Virus record (IMG/VR): IMGVR_UViG_3300033143_004758
Span: 1-24,939 of that record
Strand: one strand, 5' to 3'
DNA from: a virus
Length of the DNA: 24,939 bases
Numbering within the stretch: position 1 is the stretch's first letter; each line of letters begins with the position of its first letter. Below the pieces are notes generated by a model, which was not told the DNA's origin, ran no database searches, and saw only the letters and a list, made by a program, of their open reading frames with translations. This document shows, one piece after another, positions 22,317-24,939 of the stretch. A program made the translations under genes and the position numbers.

Positions 22317-24689
22317 TTAACTCGCTATTGTATCTGTTGTTGTATCTGTATCTACAGCCATTTGCTCATTTGGTGCGTTTGTATCTTGTTGTGTATTAGC
22401 ATCATTATCTATACCTTGTGAATGTGTATGTGAATTATATATTGCTAGTGCTTCTTCATTAAGTAATTTTCCCATTGTACCACCCGCACCAGTTGCTAAT
22501 GTAACAGCTGTTCCAGCAATATTAATCGTTGGAGCAGTAATAGTTATTATACCAGTAGCTGTTATATTTAAAGCAGCTGAATATGTTTCTGTTGCTAAAC
22601 CTGTAACTGTTTCAGTTATTTCTGTAGTCTTATTACCACCTATTTCTGTAGTCTTATTACTACCTATTTCTTCTTCTAAATTTCCACCAGTTTTATCTTT
22701 TTTATTACCATCTACAGTATGATTTTCATTTTGTTTAATATGTATATTTCTATTACCTATTGTAATTTCATATTTATCTTTTTCATTTCTAATTATCATT
22801 GTACCGTCATTACCCACTTCAATGTAACTGTTACTTGGATGAAATATTTGAAATCTTGCTGCTCCTGGTGATGAATCTAATTCCATTATTACACCACCAT
22901 GTGTGGCAATTACTGTATTATGTGGATATGAAGCATTAAAAGGTGAAGATGGTTCACTAAATGTACCACCTAATGCTGTTGATACACCTACATCAAGATT
23001 ACTATTTTTATATTCTACTATTGTTCCTGCACTAATACCTCGTGCCAATCTATGAACATCTGATTCTCCTATTCTGTTAGAAGTTGGATACACTCCAGCT
23101 GGATCATTAAATCCTTTTGTTGTATCTGATTCTGTTGTTGGAATACCAGGCACAGAAGCAAAATACATAGGATTTTGAAGATTTTCATTTTCAAAAAATA
23201 CCATAACATGTGACCCTTGAAGTGGAATACCCCACATACCAAATCCTGATACAGAACCTTCCATTATTGGCATACATGGACTAGCCCATGGCAATTCACT
23301 TGTTGGAATACCTTCAAACTCATCCTTTTCTTTCTTATCAGTATGAAGTCCAAATATTCTTACTCTTACTCGTCCTACTTGTAAATCATCATTGTTATCT
23401 TCAACAATTGCCCTAAAGAACCCTCTAAGATTCATACTTTCAGGCACTATATCTTTTATTGCATTTTTTTGCATTCTATTTGCTGATACAAGTGATGTTA
23501 AATCTAAATCATTATAAGCATTTTTAAGAAGAACCATTCTTTGTGTGTATACTGATGATCTACCAGGTCCAAAGAAATGAGTTACTGATTTTATTAAATA
23601 TCGTCCACCAAATCCTTTATTATATTTTTCAGATTTTGATACACTAGGCCAAACAATTTCTATTTGTTTTCCAGCGCTTCTTTTTTCATGCCCATTTACT
23701 ATTATATTTATAACATTTTGTCTACAATATTTCTTAACCCAATCATTATATAAAATATTCTCTAAATTATCTAAACTGCCTTCACCAAGCATAATATTAG
23801 CAGTTCTTGAATCATCTATGTTAGGATATAATGATTTCTTACCAAGAAGAACAGAGTTTGCAATACCTTCTGTATAGGTATATGATTTATTTAACAATTC
23901 TTTATTGTTTATATCATATCCTTTCCAAGTACCACCTCTTAATCCTTTTGTTGATGTTTTGTCAAGGCCATTAATCCATAATTCTAATATCTTATTGGTT
24001 TCGCTTACATTATCACCTTCAAATTTATAAAGTGTTGAATCAAGTGATTTATCCATGTCATCAAACAAATAATTAAGAGTATGTATATTGGTTGTGAATC
24101 CGTTGTTGTCTGTATTATTATAGACTAAGTATCCACTACTATTGCTTTCAGACCCTTTGGCTCTACGTCCAAGATATTTCATTGATTGAAGTGTTGTCCA
24201 GTAAGGCATAACAAAATCTATTTTGTTTTTACTAACTTCCATATTTAAAGGAGTTGTTATATTAAGCATATGGTCAACAAAATATTTCATTATTGTAGTT
24301 ATTGTTGTATCTGACCAGCTTCTGCTATATTTACGAAGTGTGTATGAAGAGTATGTAGGGTCAACGAATTGAATTTCCATCATATTTGTTGCTGTTGGTT
24401 CTGTCATTCCAGTTTGTGTTATCTTACCTACTTTCCATATATCAAAAATGACATTCTTATCAAAATTAACACCATACGTAATTATTATCTGTTCATTGCC
24501 CGTAAAAGGACCAAATTCAAAGAATCCATGAACATCATTAAACACTAACTTTCCCATCATACAATGCTTAAATATATCTTCAATAAAAAAACATGAAACT
24601 ATATTATCATTATCAAGAATAATGGGTTTATCACCTATTATTATTTGTATACTATATATTGATGTATCTTGTTGTAATTCACCACTCAT
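22317..24689 (-). CDS. Baseplate hub/spike protein (gp27-gp5/VgrG-like fusion)
   Basis: 790 residues. Residues up to about 400 resemble gp27/gpD-type hub domains (FFIEDIFKHCMMGKLVFND near the start; WKVGKITQTG). Residues about 425-520 are a gp5-type OB fold (LQVGRVRVRIFGLHTD, ELPWASPCMPIMEG, PLQGSHVMVFFEN). The following region has the spike strand pattern HGGVIMELDSSPGAARFQIF and EVGNDGTMII. The octapeptide TTEIGGNK is tandemly repeated (about 674-690), leading into a beta-helix needle. HTHSQG near the C-terminus could bind a metal. No lysozyme domain lies between OB fold and needle, unlike T4 gp5. It would form the trimeric membrane-piercing spike on the tail tube. AAGGA precedes the ATG at 24689. 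Confidence 0.86.
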   Translation of the reverse strand: MSGELQQDTSIYSIQIIIGDKPIILDNDNIVSCFFIEDIFKHCMMGKLVFNDVHGFFEFGPFTGNEQIIITYGVNFDKNVIFDIWKVGKITQTGMTEPTATNMMEIQFVDPTYSSYTLRKYSRSWSDTTITTIMKYFVDHMLNITTPLNMEVSKNKIDFVMPYWTTLQSMKYLGRRAKGSESNSSGYLVYNNTDNNGFTTNIHTLNYLFDDMDKSLDSTLYKFEGDNVSETNKILELWINGLDKTSTKGLRGGTWKGYDINNKELLNKSYTYTEGIANSVLLGKKSLYPNIDDSRTANIMLGEGSLDNLENILYNDWVKKYCRQNVINIIVNGHEKRSAGKQIEIVWPSVSKSEKYNKGFGGRYLIKSVTHFFGPGRSSVYTQRMVLLKNAYNDLDLTSLVSANRMQKNAIKDIVPESMNLRGFFRAIVEDNNDDLQVGRVRVRIFGLHTDKKEKDEFEGIPTSELPWASPCMPIMEGSVSGFGMWGIPLQGSHVMVFFENENLQNPMYFASVPGIPTTESDTTKGFNDPAGVYPTSNRIGESDVHRLARGISAGTIVEYKNSNLDVGVSTALGGTFSEPSSPFNASYPHNTVIATHGGVIMELDSSPGAARFQIFHPSNSYIEVGNDGTMIIRNEKDKYEITIGNRNIHIKQNENHTVDGNKKDKTGGNLEEEIGSNKTTEIGGNKTTEITETVTGLATETYSAALNITATGIITITAPTINIAGTAVTLATGAGGTMGKLLNEEALAIYNSHTHSQGIDNDANTQQDTNAPNEQMAVDTDTTTDTIAS
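22621..22668. repeat. 24-bp tandem repeat in the spike needle
   Basis: Two copies of a 24-bp unit (22621-22644, 22645-22668) beginning TCTGTAGTCTTATTAC differ at one base. They encode repeated TTEIG(G/S)NK octapeptides of the spike beta-helix; an eight-residue period fits a triple-stranded beta-helix. Confidence 0.85.
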
Positions 24690-24698
24690 AATTTTTCC

Positions 24699-24896
24699 TT
24701 AACAACAATCATGCCCTAAATTAGTATTATAAACTTTATGTCCGTTAGAGCATGTATGTTTCTTTTCATCTTTAAAAAATTCTACTAAGTCACCACAATC
24801 AGGACATTTAAGTTCATATATACTATTTGCAGTCCATTTTGAAGTATTACTAATACCACAACCATCACCACATCCCCAATCACCATCTACTTTCAT
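24699..24896 (-). CDS. Small zinc-ribbon-like protein
   Basis: 65 residues from the ATG at 24896, preferred because AAGGAGAG lies just upstream; a GTG seven codons earlier is the alternative. Cysteines are at WGCGDGCG, then KCPDCGDLVEFFKDEKKHTC and a terminal CC, with NGHKVYN between. The central block resembles the zinc/iron-binding ribbon 'CP-CG--VEFFKDE---C--G-KV' found in small proteins of anaerobic bacteria. The first CxxxC and the last CC add further potential ligands. It precedes the spike gene by 9 bases, so it may be a virion or assembly component, or a metal/redox protein; the sequence alone does not say which. Confidence 0.72.
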   Translation of the reverse strand: MKVDGDWGCGDGCGISNTSKWTANSIYELKCPDCGDLVEFFKDEKKHTCSNGHKVYNTNLGHDCC

Positions 24897-24906
24897 TTTT
24901 CTCTCC

Positions 24907-24939
24907 TTATAACTCACTAAGTTGTTCTAAGTCTTTTAT
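24907..24939 (-). CDS. 3' end of an upstream gene, cut by the window edge
   Basis: The minus strand reads in one frame as IKDLEQLSEL followed by TAA at 24909-24907. The stop sits just before the AAGGAG site of the zinc-ribbon gene, as at other gene junctions here. Only ten residues are visible, so no identity can be given. Confidence 0.45.
   Translation of the reverse strand: MKDLEQLSEL

Noticed and set aside
1-24939. Search for tRNA genes, insertion sequences and integrase/attachment sites
   Set aside because: I saw no cloverleaf-like GC-richer segment, no transposase or integrase, and no convincing long flanking repeats. Short tRNAs could be missed by eye.

Overview
The window is a very AT-rich stretch of the genome of a T4-like, contractile-tailed (myovirus) bacteriophage. 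Every gene I accept lies on the minus strand, packed head to tail with stop/start overlaps or gaps of a few bases. The T4-type hallmarks are a UvsX/RecA recombinase, the gp46/gp47 (Rad50/Mre11-like) nuclease pair, a gp55-like late sigma factor, and the baseplate proteins gp25, gp6 and a gp27-gp5-like hub/spike. Strong AGGAGG-type ribosome binding sites and the low GC suggest an AT-rich bacterial host, possibly anaerobic given the two oxygen-sensitive radical SAM enzymes. The host cannot be named from this sequence.

In transcription order (high to low coordinates): (1) Baseplate, 24.9-19.3 kb: the end of an unknown gene, a small zinc-ribbon protein, the hub/spike, an unknown Ala/Ser/Thr-rich protein, gp25 and gp6. 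TATAAATA sequences, which look like T4 late promoters, lie before gp25 and gp6. (2) Host-contact proteins, 19.3-10.1 kb: a 1649-residue protein with a gpI-type baseplate head followed by jelly-roll, beta-propeller, DUF2341 and LamG-like regions; a 609-residue propeller protein that appears to be its continuation after a +1 frameshift; two tandem paralogues of about 260 residues; a small helical protein; and a short fibre protein with GNVT repeats. (3) A radical SAM cassette, 10.1-7.2 kb: two SPASM-type radical SAM enzymes flanking a 76-residue protein, ending in a 155-residue protein with 13 cysteines and a CxC-xxx-CxC tail. (4) Early/middle region, 7.1 kb-1: an unknown 199-residue protein, gp55-like sigma, gp47, small genes (two apparently frameshifted), a HExxH metallopeptidase, gp46, UvsX and the start of a further gene. 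Four closely matching sigma70-type promoters (TTTACA, 17-bp spacer, TATAAT-like) occur only in this part.

The main candidate for something new is the radical SAM cassette. It reads on from the tail-fibre genes and ends with a cysteine-repeat protein that could be its peptide substrate, so the phage may chemically modify a virion or secreted peptide. Other points of interest are three apparent frameshifts (an 11-bp tandem duplication, an A6 tract, and the break in the giant tail gene), a perfect 14-bp inverted repeat around one promoter, and a possible ATT start codon for the late sigma factor.
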